Shown here piece by piece: positions 1 to 6,368 of a stretch of 6,368 nt of DNA. Every line of letters begins with the position of its first letter. The first letter of the stretch is position 1. The notes beneath the pieces were generated by a model. It searched no databases, had not been told where the DNA came from, and worked only from the letters and a program-made list of their open reading frames with translations. Source of the DNA: Nitrospina sp. (GTDB taxonomy: Bacteria > Nitrospinota > Nitrospinia > Nitrospinales > VA-1); NCBI GenBank assembly GCA_018647025.1, contig JABGTQ010000360.1, forward strand, positions 1 through 6,368, in the 5' to 3' direction. The position numbers and the translations under genes were made by a program.

Positions 1-1
1 A

Positions 2-610
<609 letters not shown>

Positions 611-624
611 ACAGATAACAACTC

Positions 625-1428
625 TCAATCTAATCTTCTAGATTTTCTAACAATATCTTTATCAAAATAATTAATCGACATTCCTGCATCCAGAGAGACA
701 CCTTGTGCATTAATCCCACTTGAACATTCGCTCAATAAAAATACCGCGCAGTTTGCTACTTCCTGAGTCGTTAAGGCTTTTTTTCGCAAGGTCAGTTCTT
801 CGGCATGAAGATAAGAATCAACATACCCTGGAATACCAGCGGATGCCGAAGTTTTCAGAAGCCCTGCGTTAACAGAGTTGAACCTAGCTTTTGAAAAAGC
901 ACTAAACGATTTTGCTAAAAAACATAAAGATGAATCAAGTGCGGCTTTAGCTGGAGCCATATAACCATAGTTCTCTGCAGCCATACTAGTTGTCGATATG
1001 GAAATAGTTACCACTGATGCATTAGTGTCGAATAAATCTTTGAAAGCGTTAGATAATTGAATCAGTGAATAGCAGGTAATATCAACCGATTGCAAAAAAT
1101 CATTTTTAGACGTTTCATGAAATGGCTTTAACCCCCCTGCATAATTTGCAAAAGCGATAGAATGGACTAACCCATGTAATGTGTCGATTTCGTTGGACAC
1201 TGATTTTTGTAAAGTTTTTATTTCATTTTCTCTTTCTACATCGCACACATACACGGGTGATGGTGCAAGTATTTTTTCAAGTTGTTTCTTTCTTTCCTCC
1301 GTTCTGACACTATACAAAACGTTGGCCCCTTCCTTCTGCAGGATTTTCCCAATGTAAAAAGCAACACTCTTTTTATTGGCAACGCCAGTAACAAGGATAT
1401 TTTTATTTTCTAAGTTTAGAAAGCTCAC
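625..1428 (-). CDS. Divergent FabI-type enoyl-[acyl-carrier-protein] reductase (SDR fold), last gene of the cluster
   Basis: Probably reduces the trans-2 double bond of an enoyl-ACP with NAD(P)H, the last step of an elongation cycle. It has 267 residues, close to the usual FabI length of about 260. The FabI-type nucleotide motif [14 protein letters not shown] (residues 15-28), CDV (62-64) and VHSIAF (88-93) are present. The signature Tyr-x6-Lys is Y154/K161, not the Tyr-x3-Lys of ordinary SDRs. [14 protein letters not shown] (186-199) and the C-terminal LDAGMSI also match FabI. By ungapped alignment with E. coli FabI, the first active-site tyrosine (Tyr146) is Ile144 and Gly93 is Ala92. Arg42 replaces Gln40, as in NADPH-using FabI from Staphylococcus; NADPH preference is an inference. 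The start is GTG, overlapping the stop of the dehydratase gene (GTGA), with GGAG six bases upstream. It could instead be a reductase specialised for an unusual acyl chain; a housekeeping FabI may exist elsewhere. Confidence 0.85.
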   Translation of the reverse strand: MSFLNLENKNILVTGVANKKSVAFYIGKILQKEGANVLYSVRTEERKKQLEKILAPSPVYVCDVERENEIKTLQKSVSNEIDTLHGLVHSIAFANYAGGLKPFHETSKNDFLQSVDITCYSLIQLSNAFKDLFDTNASVVTISISTTSMAAENYGYMAPAKAALDSSLCFLAKSFSAFSKARFNSVNAGLLKTSASAGIPGYVDSYLHAEELTLRKKALTTQEVANCAVFLLSECSSGINAQGVSLDAGMSINYFDKDIVRKSRRLD

Positions 1429-1856
1429 ACCGTCTCCGTTACTAGCATTGCTGTGAACTCCACGGTAAGAACTGTTTTCCCCTTTACTTTTACCTTTCCT
1501 GACATGTAGGCAGCCTGTCCAAGAATTTCTTTTAATTTGACCTCAACCCCCATAAGATCACCCGGCAAAACTACTTGTTTAAGTTTAACATTTGAAATTC
1601 TCGTTATAAGTGGAATACGCCCATCATTAGAAGTGGTCCCCGCTCGATTGCTCATAAGAATCGAACTAGACTGAAAAACTGCTTCACAAATCAGGACACC
1701 TGGCATGATGGGTCGGCCTGGGAAGTGCCCCGCAAAAAATGGTTCGTCTGCTTTTACCTGCTTCTCCGTTTTAATATAACTATCAGTTATTTCGACAACT
1801 CGATCAACAAAAAGAAATGGTTCTCGCTGTGGCATGTAATCAAGAAAATTTTTCAT
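1425..1856 (-). CDS. FabZ-type 3-hydroxyacyl-[acyl-carrier-protein] dehydratase
   Basis: Dehydrates 3-hydroxyacyl-ACP to trans-2-enoyl-ACP. The 143-residue protein is one hotdog fold, the normal FabZ size. The active-site block [18 protein letters not shown] (residues 43-60) holds the catalytic pair His44 and Glu58 with the same 14-residue spacing as in FabZ (His49/Glu63 in Pseudomonas). The N-terminal segment reads [13 protein letters not shown] (8-20) where FabZ usually has LPHRYPFLLVDRV, so the usual His is Gln. The residue before the catalytic Glu is Cys57, and EAVFQSS replaces the common EAMAQ-type helix. These changes line the substrate tunnel in FabZ and could reflect a different chain (inference). 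The ATG lies five bases after the ketoreductase stop, and the only strong Shine-Dalgarno is inside the end of that gene, which points to translational coupling. FabA-type isomerase activity is not indicated by the sequence, but cannot be excluded. Confidence 0.92.
   Translation of the reverse strand: MKNFLDYMPQREPFLFVDRVVEITDSYIKTEKQVKADEPFFAGHFPGRPIMPGVLICEAVFQSSSILMSNRAGTTSNDGRIPLITRISNVKLKQVVLPGDLMGVEVKLKEILGQAAYMSGKVKVKGKTVLTVEFTAMLVTETV
1434..1437 (-). promoter_or_regulatory. Shine-Dalgarno GGAG supporting the GTG start of the enoyl reductase gene
   Basis: Reading the minus strand, GGAG is followed by five bases and then GTG at 1428, inside the 3' end of the dehydratase gene. This good spacing decides for the GTG start and, with the GTGA overlap, implies translational coupling to the dehydratase gene. 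Confidence 0.6.
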
Positions 1857-1861
1857 ATATT

Positions 1862-2605
1862 TTACAAGCCTCCTGTAACTTCGATAGTAGAACCTGTAAT
1901 ATAGGATGCCTCAGTTGAAGCTATAAAAAGAACGGCGTTAGCTACATCCTCGGGAGAGCCGAAGCGCCTCAATGGAACCATCTCTAGATAAGATTGCTTT
2001 TTTTCTTTAGACAAATCACCAATAAAGTCTGTATCTATAAACCCAGGAGAGACACAATTAACAGTTATTTTTCTTGAAGCTACCTCTTTTGAAAGTGACT
2101 TCATGAAAGCAACCTGTCCAGCCTTTGATGCAGCATAGTTTGACTGACCTGAAAACCCAAACTTACCTATCGGTGATGTGATGATAATAATACGACCATA
2201 TTTTTTGCGCATCATATTCTGTACCGAAAATTTACAGACATTGAACGTACCTGTGAGATTAGTATCAATAACCTTACCCCAATCCCTTTCCTGCATCATA
2301 CCCACTATAGAATCAATACGAATGCCTGAACAATGAACTAGAATCTGAATTTCTCCATAAGTCTCCTCGACATAACGATAAAAATCTTCTACCTGGGCAT
2401 ATTTAGTTACATCAAAAGAACCTAAATCAAGGGACGCCGAATACTCTTTTCTGGATTCTGCGAATTCTTTTGCGGCTTTAGCATTTGAATGATAAGTAGC
2501 CACAACTTTAGCACCCGCCTTGAGCAAGGCCTCTGATACCCCTCGTCCAATACCCCTAGTTCCCCCGGTAACTAAAGCTGTTTGCCCTTTGAAGTCGAAT
2601 TCCAT
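1862..2605 (-). CDS. FabG-type 3-oxoacyl-[acyl-carrier-protein] reductase (classical SDR)
   Basis: Reduces 3-oxoacyl-ACP to 3-hydroxyacyl-ACP, most likely with NADPH. The 247 residues match FabG length. The cofactor motif TGGTRGIG is at 13-20, and the SDR tetrad is complete: Asn116, Ser144, Tyr157 and Lys161, with QSNYAASKAG as in FabG. SPGFIDTD follows at 185-192, and the C-terminus ITGSTIEVTGGL is typical. The basic ACP-docking positions of E. coli FabG (Arg129 and Arg172) correspond to Lys135 and Arg178, which supports a carrier-bound substrate. The usual NNAGI reads HCSGI (91-95). The ATG is fixed because an in-frame stop lies three codons upstream, but no clear Shine-Dalgarno precedes it. 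It sits 33 bases after the second flavoenzyme gene and five before the dehydratase gene, in the order expected for a processive cycle. Confidence 0.93.
   Translation of the reverse strand: MEFDFKGQTALVTGGTRGIGRGVSEALLKAGAKVVATYHSNAKAAKEFAESRKEYSASLDLGSFDVTKYAQVEDFYRYVEETYGEIQILVHCSGIRIDSIVGMMQERDWGKVIDTNLTGTFNVCKFSVQNMMRKKYGRIIIITSPIGKFGFSGQSNYAASKAGQVAFMKSLSKEVASRKITVNCVSPGFIDTDFIGDLSKEKKQSYLEMVPLRRFGSPEDVANAVLFIASTEASYITGSTIEVTGGL
1869..1874 (-). promoter_or_regulatory. Shine-Dalgarno AGGAGG for the dehydratase gene, unusually distant
   Basis: A perfect AGGAGG occurs inside the last codons of the ketoreductase gene, 12 bases before the dehydratase ATG. The spacing is longer than the usual 5-9 bases, but no in-frame alternative start lies between them, so this ATG stands. 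Confidence 0.5.
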
Positions 2606-2638
2606 TAAGATTTATTTTATAAAGGTGGGAGTATTAAA

Positions 2639-4093
2639 TTAAACTGACGCTGATACTGATACGGTTTTTTTGGGTTCATCGCTAACTGAACGCATAAATT
2701 TGTCTACTTCATTGGCAACAATAACTCCATAATTAGCAGCACCAAGCCAACCTGACATGATAATTCCAACTGAACCCGAATGAAAAAGCCCGTTAATTTG
2801 AGTAGGAAGTTCTCGGCTGATTTTTAAGCCCTCAAATTTAGTCCCGAATGAAGTTCCCGTTGGGGATAAGGTATATCGTTCGAATGTTTTTGGAGTTGCA
2901 GCTTCAAGATAATCAACCTTCTCACGAACATTTGGCACATATTTTTCCAACGCATCTAAAGTACTCTGAATAAGATTTTCTTTTTCTATCTTGTATTGGT
3001 CTTCACTCAAGTCAGCCCAGTCTTTAAATCGCGCATTAGTAGAAGACACAATAGAAAAACGATTTAGTCCTGGTCTCATTTCAGGGTAATAAAACGAAAA
3101 CGTCCGGCTAGTAACCTGTTTGTCCAGAATTTTTTCTGTATTATATTCGTCTGCGACAGACGTGAATAAAAGATCTCCTACATTATCTATCCTCTCACCT
3201 TTCTTAATACCTATATAAACCTGACAACTGGAGTCGTTAAGACGAACTTTTTCAACTTCCTTGATGAATTCGGGATTAAAGTTTTCATCACCAACCAGAT
3301 TATGAACAGTATTAAGAATGTTTGAATTAGAAAGTACTGATTGAGTTTGAATGTCCTTGCCATTGATTTTCACCCCCGTGACTTTTTTGCCCTCAGTATG
3401 AATTTTTTCAACTAGGCAATGAGTACGGATATCTACCCCGTTTTTTATTAACTCTTTTTTCATTTTCTTAATTAGATCGTCGGTACCCCCTTGATAAGTA
3501 AAAACTCCCTTATCCATAAAATTTGAGAATACAATGCCGTAACTTAATGCTGGATCATCCAAAGTTGATCCATTGGCATAAGTTATTGGTTCCATAAGAA
3601 AACGCCAAACATCTTTTCTACCTGGAAAAAATTTTTCAAACAATTCCCGTGTAGTCATTTTTAATTCGTCATAAAAATTCATGTCACGAGCAGTGACGAA
3701 AAAATCATCTATAACTTCTTTGACAATTCCAAAATGCTCTATCAATATATTAGTGAAGTCAGTCTTATCAAAGGTAGTAGTGAGTTGAAACTGTGGATTA
3801 TCAAAACGGATACCGTCTAGACGGATAATCGAATCTGCCATCTCTTGGGTCCAATACTTACGAAAGGTTTTGATCATACCGGATGGGAAACCATGAAGAG
3901 ATATATCAAGAATGTGACCGCCCTTTCGTTTAAACCAGGTAGCCAACCCCCCCATGTTGTAGTGATGCTCGGCAAGAAGAACCGAATGCCCCAATTTAGC
4001 CAACAAATTCGCAGCTGTCATCCCAGCAAGACCGCTGCCAATAACAACCACATCATAAGCTGATTTTGCTCCTTTTAGCCAGTTTCTCTCCAT
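2639..4093 (-). CDS. FAD-dependent oxidoreductase of the phytoene desaturase (CrtI/RetSat) superfamily, copy 2
   Basis: A flavoenzyme predicted to desaturate, saturate or isomerise a long hydrophobic chain; the substrate is unknown. The N-terminal Rossmann motif [17 protein letters not shown] (about residues 15-31) has GxGxxG and ends in AEHH near 41-44. It is followed by [20 protein letters not shown], the FAD-pyrophosphate and second-strand region typical of CrtI and RetSat. The C-terminal FAD motif is [22 protein letters not shown]. At about 484 residues it is the size of bacterial CrtI. No signal peptide or convincing transmembrane helix is seen; peripheral membrane binding is typical of the family. 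The C-terminal tail is Ser/Thr/Val rich and polar. The start is uncertain: an ATG at 4093 is preferred, and an in-frame TTG at 4102 would add three residues; neither has a Shine-Dalgarno. The gene follows the other flavoenzyme after about 20 bases. Sequence identity between the two is clearly low, mostly limited to FAD motifs. Confidence 0.88.
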   Translation of the reverse strand: MERNWLKGAKSAYDVVVIGSGLAGMTAANLLAKLGHSVLLAEHHYNMGGLATWFKRKGGHILDISLHGFPSGMIKTFRKYWTQEMADSIIRLDGIRFDNPQFQLTTTFDKTDFTNILIEHFGIVKEVIDDFFVTARDMNFYDELKMTTRELFEKFFPGRKDVWRFLMEPITYANGSTLDDPALSYGIVFSNFMDKGVFTYQGGTDDLIKKMKKELIKNGVDIRTHCLVEKIHTEGKKVTGVKINGKDIQTQSVLSNSNILNTVHNLVGDENFNPEFIKEVEKVRLNDSSCQVYIGIKKGERIDNVGDLLFTSVADEYNTEKILDKQVTSRTFSFYYPEMRPGLNRFSIVSSTNARFKDWADLSEDQYKIEKENLIQSTLDALEKYVPNVREKVDYLEAATPKTFERYTLSPTGTSFGTKFEGLKISRELPTQINGLFHSGSVGIIMSGWLGAANYGVIVANEVDKFMRSVSDEPKKTVSVSASV

Positions 4094-4113
4094 AGCAGGC
4101 AATTTTACGGGGT

Positions 4114-5520
4114 TTATGTGTTTGGTGCGACTTTTTTTTGCAAAATGTGTAGATTAGCCATTGAGATACCGCTCAAAGTAGCCCCAACAATACCTAAAAA
4201 CCCCTGATCTGTCCCGCAAATAAATAAGTTTCTGACCGGGGTAATCCCATCTTTTAACTTATTAGGTGATCCATAAACAGATCCGTTAATATGCCCTGTA
4301 TATTTCAAAATCGTTTTCGGCGTAAAGGTATCGGAAAATATCACAGAATCTCGAAAGTCTGGGAACAATGTGAATAAATTTTCTAGCGCTTTGGTTCGCC
4401 ACTCTTTTTTTGCGTTTATATATTCTCGGCGTGGAAGAGCATCCCATAATCTAAAATTAGCCAAATTTGTAAGTCGGATCATTCCTTCGGATAAAGGTTT
4501 TGGGTATTGGAAATTATTAGGGCAACACAATACTCCACTAGATATGTCTATCAAGTTTTTTGGCACTTCATAACGAAATCTATAATCTGAACAGAAAAAT
4601 ATTATACTCCGACAATAACCAAGATCCTTAGGTTCACGATTTAATGCAAAAAGAGATTCCATAAAAGATACCTGACCTTCTGAACCTTTGGTAACTCCCT
4701 CCATTAAGCTAGGATCACATTGCCTCAAAGTTTCAACGTAACCCATGGAAGAAATTACAGCCGATGCGGTCAACTCTTCACCGCCAACTAGATTCAGGGA
4801 CTTAAATTCTCCCTGTTTAGAGTTAATAGTTTCTACTTCTGCATCCATTCTTAATTCACCACCAAGACTTTTAAACTTATCTACTAAAAGATTAAGAATA
4901 TAGAGCATCCCTCCCAAAGGCTTGGCAAAGCCTTCCATAAAAATACTCTTAAACATAATTACAAACTGGTAAAAATCCATATCTCGTTCCGTAGCATTGC
5001 CATAATACATGAGTGGGCAAAACAACATATCAATGAGGACTGGATCAGAAATATAGCCTCCTAAAACTAGTTTGGAAGAGGTCCATTTGTCTGCAGTGAG
5101 CGATAATTCATCGAAAGATTCTATCTTTTTAACAAGTCTCATAAACCCGTCTATTTCATCAGGAAATTGCTCACGGATTTCTTGCTTTAGCAAATCAAAA
5201 TCATTGGTGAAGCGGAGACATTTCTCTGGGAAACGAATCTCTGAAGTCTCCTGTTCATAAAGACGAAAATCATCATGGCTAAACCGGAGTTGTTTAAGTA
5301 ATTTCCCGAGAGGAGTATTGCGGGCTCCTTTAGGAGAATAATTCGTCATCGCGTGTAAACCCACATCAATGGTTCTATTTTTTCGAGTGTAATAAGAATT
5401 TAACCCGCCGACCACTGTATGCTTCTCAATAATAAGAACCTTTTTATCAAACATGGCAAGGCGTATACCGGCAGCTAAGCCAGATAACCCAGAACCAATA
5501 ACTATAACGTCGTACTTCAT
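4114..5520 (-). CDS. FAD-dependent oxidoreductase of the phytoene desaturase (CrtI/CrtH/RetSat) superfamily, copy 1
   Basis: A second flavoenzyme of the same broad family, 468 residues. [20 protein letters not shown] (residues 3-22) is the Rossmann GxGxxG motif, with the ribose-binding acid at Glu32 in [26 protein letters not shown] continues the CrtI-type region (about 36-56), and the C-terminal FAD motif is [21 protein letters not shown]. The middle is rich in Phe, Met and Tyr around 160-205, as expected for a lipid-binding cavity (inference). Reaction and substrate are unknown: desaturation, cis-trans isomerisation and double-bond reduction all occur in relatives. Because no phytoene synthase is nearby while ACP, FabG, FabZ and FabI homologues are, an acyl or acyl-ACP substrate is more likely than a carotenoid. 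The ATG is well supported by AAGGAA about five bases upstream. A 136-base gap separates it from the ACP gene. Confidence 0.88.
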   Translation of the reverse strand: MKYDVIVIGSGLSGLAAGIRLAMFDKKVLIIEKHTVVGGLNSYYTRKNRTIDVGLHAMTNYSPKGARNTPLGKLLKQLRFSHDDFRLYEQETSEIRFPEKCLRFTNDFDLLKQEIREQFPDEIDGFMRLVKKIESFDELSLTADKWTSSKLVLGGYISDPVLIDMLFCPLMYYGNATERDMDFYQFVIMFKSIFMEGFAKPLGGMLYILNLLVDKFKSLGGELRMDAEVETINSKQGEFKSLNLVGGEELTASAVISSMGYVETLRQCDPSLMEGVTKGSEGQVSFMESLFALNREPKDLGYCRSIIFFCSDYRFRYEVPKNLIDISSGVLCCPNNFQYPKPLSEGMIRLTNLANFRLWDALPRREYINAKKEWRTKALENLFTLFPDFRDSVIFSDTFTPKTILKYTGHINGSVYGSPNKLKDGITPVRNLFICGTDQGFLGIVGATLSGISMANLHILQKKVAPNT

Positions 5521-5537
5521 AAATTTCCTTAAATTTA
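5520..5537 (-). promoter_or_regulatory. AT-only inverted repeat around the ribosome binding site of flavoenzyme copy 1
   Basis: On the minus strand, TAAATTT-AAGG-AAATTTA forms a perfect 7-base-pair inverted repeat with a four-base loop that contains the Shine-Dalgarno core AAGG, directly at the ATG. The repeat is visible directly. A thermally labile initiation hairpin is only a guess, because AT-only stems are weak and common in AT-rich DNA. Confidence 0.25.
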
Positions 5538-5661
5538 AAGAAAAATGTAAAAAGTCTTTCCAGAAATAACAAATACCGCGATAATTAGCAGTAAAATCAG
5601 GACTTATAATATGAAAAAAGAGAAAGTAATTCGAATTTTAATTGGAAGGGAAGAGTAACGG
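5521..5661. other. Intergenic gap between the ACP gene and flavoenzyme copy 1
   Basis: This is the longest non-coding stretch inside the cluster, at about 140 bases. It is AT-rich and contains the 10-base palindrome AATTCGAATT at 5628-5637 and a TATAAT hexamer on the plus strand at 5605-5610 without a credible -35 box. On the minus strand no convincing sigma-70 promoter and no GC-rich terminator hairpin are seen, although a T-rich tract follows the ACP gene. The gap could hold a secondary promoter for the five downstream genes or simply divide a long transcript. Confidence 0.4.
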
Positions 5662-5925
5662 TTAACTTGCTAGTTGGTGGTCTTTTAAGAGAGGCTGGAG
5701 GTATTTAATACAACTGGCCATGCTGATAAGTTCCTGGTAGTCACTTTCAGGAACCTCAACATTAAATCGCTTACGAAGCTCCATCACGATATCGAGAAAA
5801 TCCATCGAATCAAGGTCCATCTGTTCCCGTAAGGTAAGATCGTCCTTGATGGAGCTTAGATCCTCATCGGGAGCAATATCTCCAAGAATATCTATTACGG
5901 CCTGTCTTACGTCTTCTCTAGTCAT
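5662..5925 (-). CDS. Acyl carrier protein (dedicated to the cluster)
   Basis: Carries the growing acyl chain as a thioester on 4'-phosphopantetheine. The 87 residues form one carrier domain. The attachment site is Ser40 in MDLDSMDFLDIV (DSMD in place of the DSLE/DSLD of primary AcpP). The acidic helix II after it and FNVEVPESDYQELISM fit the family. The N-terminus MTREDVRQAVIDILGDIAPDEDL is longer between helix I and the Ser loop than in E. coli AcpP, with the acidic motif LSSIKDDLTLREQM. The start is supported by AGGAG six bases before the ATG. It lies 50 bases downstream of the ketosynthase gene and probably works with it, because KS-ACP pairs commonly form the core of dedicated type II systems. 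It could instead be a housekeeping ACP, but the divergent Ser-loop and setting argue against that. Confidence 0.93.
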   Translation of the reverse strand: MTREDVRQAVIDILGDIAPDEDLSSIKDDLTLREQMDLDSMDFLDIVMELRKRFNVEVPESDYQELISMASCIKYLQPLLKDHQLAS

Positions 5926-5975
5926 AAGGGTCTCCTAAACTTTAGATACTATTGAATTCCTTCAAAAATATCAAC

Positions 5976-6368
5976 TTAATTTTTATATCGTTTTACAATC
6001 AATACTGAGTTTATTCCGAACATACCAAACGAGTTGTTCATTATAAAATCTACACGATCTAACTGCTTTGGTTGGTCACAAACAATATTTCTCAGGTAAC
6101 AGTCGGGATCAATCTCATCTAGGTTCAAGGTCTGATGAACTAGACCGTCTTCGAAAGCTGGTAAATTACCCGCGAGCTCAAGTGTTCCTGCTGCACCCAT
6201 AGTGTGTCCAATAAAACTTTTAGTATTATTAATCCAAACCGTCTCTTCTTCGCCAAAAACATCCCGAATTGCCTTACACTCTTGAATATCGCCTAACTGA
6301 GTCGCTGTTGCATGCGCATTTAATATATTAATATCACCTGGATTAAGACCTGCTTTTTTAAGAGCTAG
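5976..6368 (-). CDS. Beta-ketoacyl-[acyl-carrier-protein] synthase, FabF type, C-terminal 130 residues, 5' end outside window
   Basis: Extends acyl-ACP by decarboxylative Claisen condensation. The frame is open to the right edge with no start required, so the ATG at 6198-6200 is internal (Met of GHTMGAAG). Of about 410 residues expected, the last 130 are present. The two His and the Lys of the FabF active site are seen: NAHATAT (E. coli NAHGTST, His303) and NTKSFIGHTMGAAG (Lys335 and His340). The nucleophilic Cys lies outside the window. The C-terminal NSFGMFGINSVLIVKRY corresponds to NSFGFGGTNGSLIFKK of FabF, with GFGGTN changed to GMFGIN, so a loop lining the active site is altered. A chain-length factor, which lacks the Cys, cannot be excluded without the N-terminal part. 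It is the most upstream gene visible in the cluster. Confidence 0.93.
   Translation of the reverse strand, partial: LALKKAGLNPGDINILNAHATATQLGDIQECKAIRDVFGEEETVWINNTKSFIGHTMGAAGTLELAGNLPAFEDGLVHQTLNLDEIDPDCYLRNIVCDQPKQLDRVDFIMNNSFGMFGINSVLIVKRYKN

Noticed and set aside
632..644. Small inverted repeat AATCT-TCT-AGATT between the convergent genes as a terminator
   Set aside because: Only five AT-rich pairs, located within the end of the enoyl reductase gene and without a proper T-run.
3845..4063. Open frame of 72 codons on the plus strand
   Set aside because: Antisense to the FAD-binding region of flavoenzyme copy 2; no family resemblance.
4370..5260. Two short plus-strand open frames (4370-4573 and 5072-5260)
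   Set aside because: Both are antisense to flavoenzyme copy 1 and look like chance frames.
2639..5520. Carotenoid biosynthesis cluster
   Set aside because: CrtI-like proteins suggest it, but no phytoene synthase, cyclase or prenyl transferase is seen, while a complete acyl-ACP cycle surrounds them.
5611..5658. Plus-strand 15-codon frame with an AGGA-like site and TATAAT upstream
   Set aside because: Too short and against the direction of the operon; no -35 box. Chance in AT-rich DNA is the simplest reading.
625..6368. Aryl polyene-type cluster
   Set aside because: It shares KS, ACP, KR and DH, but an enoyl reductase and two CrtI-like proteins are not typical, and no ammonia-lyase or acyltransferase gene is visible.

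Overview
The window looks like a moderately AT-rich Gram-negative-type bacterial genome. It carries the 3' part of a housekeeping gene (pheS) on the plus strand. The rest is a minus-strand, operon-like cluster of seven genes for dedicated type II fatty acid or polyketide synthesis. The organism cannot be pinned down from this window. The bacterial-type PheS with a four-cysteine insert occurs in several phyla, including delta-type proteobacteria and planctomycetes.

Layout: 2-610 (+) is the C-terminal two thirds of phenylalanyl-tRNA synthetase alpha. Fourteen bases later the convergent cluster ends. Read in its own direction, from the right edge leftwards, the cluster is: the C-terminal third of a ketosynthase (FabF type, 5' end outside the window); an acyl carrier protein; a 136-base gap before the stop codon of the ACP gene is cleared; two consecutive and clearly different FAD-dependent oxidoreductases of the phytoene desaturase/CrtI/RetSat superfamily; a FabG-type ketoreductase; a FabZ-type dehydratase; and a divergent FabI-type enoyl reductase. 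The last five genes are separated by 33 bases or less, and the last two overlap.

Together the genes encode one complete elongation cycle (condensation, keto reduction, dehydration, enoyl reduction) on a dedicated carrier protein, plus two flavoenzymes that could desaturate, isomerise or saturate a long hydrophobic chain. No phytoene synthase or other isoprenoid gene is visible, so the CrtI-like enzymes probably act on an acyl chain rather than on a carotenoid. The combination of FabF, ACP, FabZ, FabG and phytoene-desaturase-like genes recalls the candidate ladderane-lipid clusters described in anammox planctomycetes. Similar sets are also known from organisms without ladderanes, so the product is unknown. 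Points worth a closer look are the two flavoenzymes, the FabI-like protein that lacks one of the two active-site tyrosines, the altered C-terminal motif of the ketosynthase, and pheS without an adjacent pheT.
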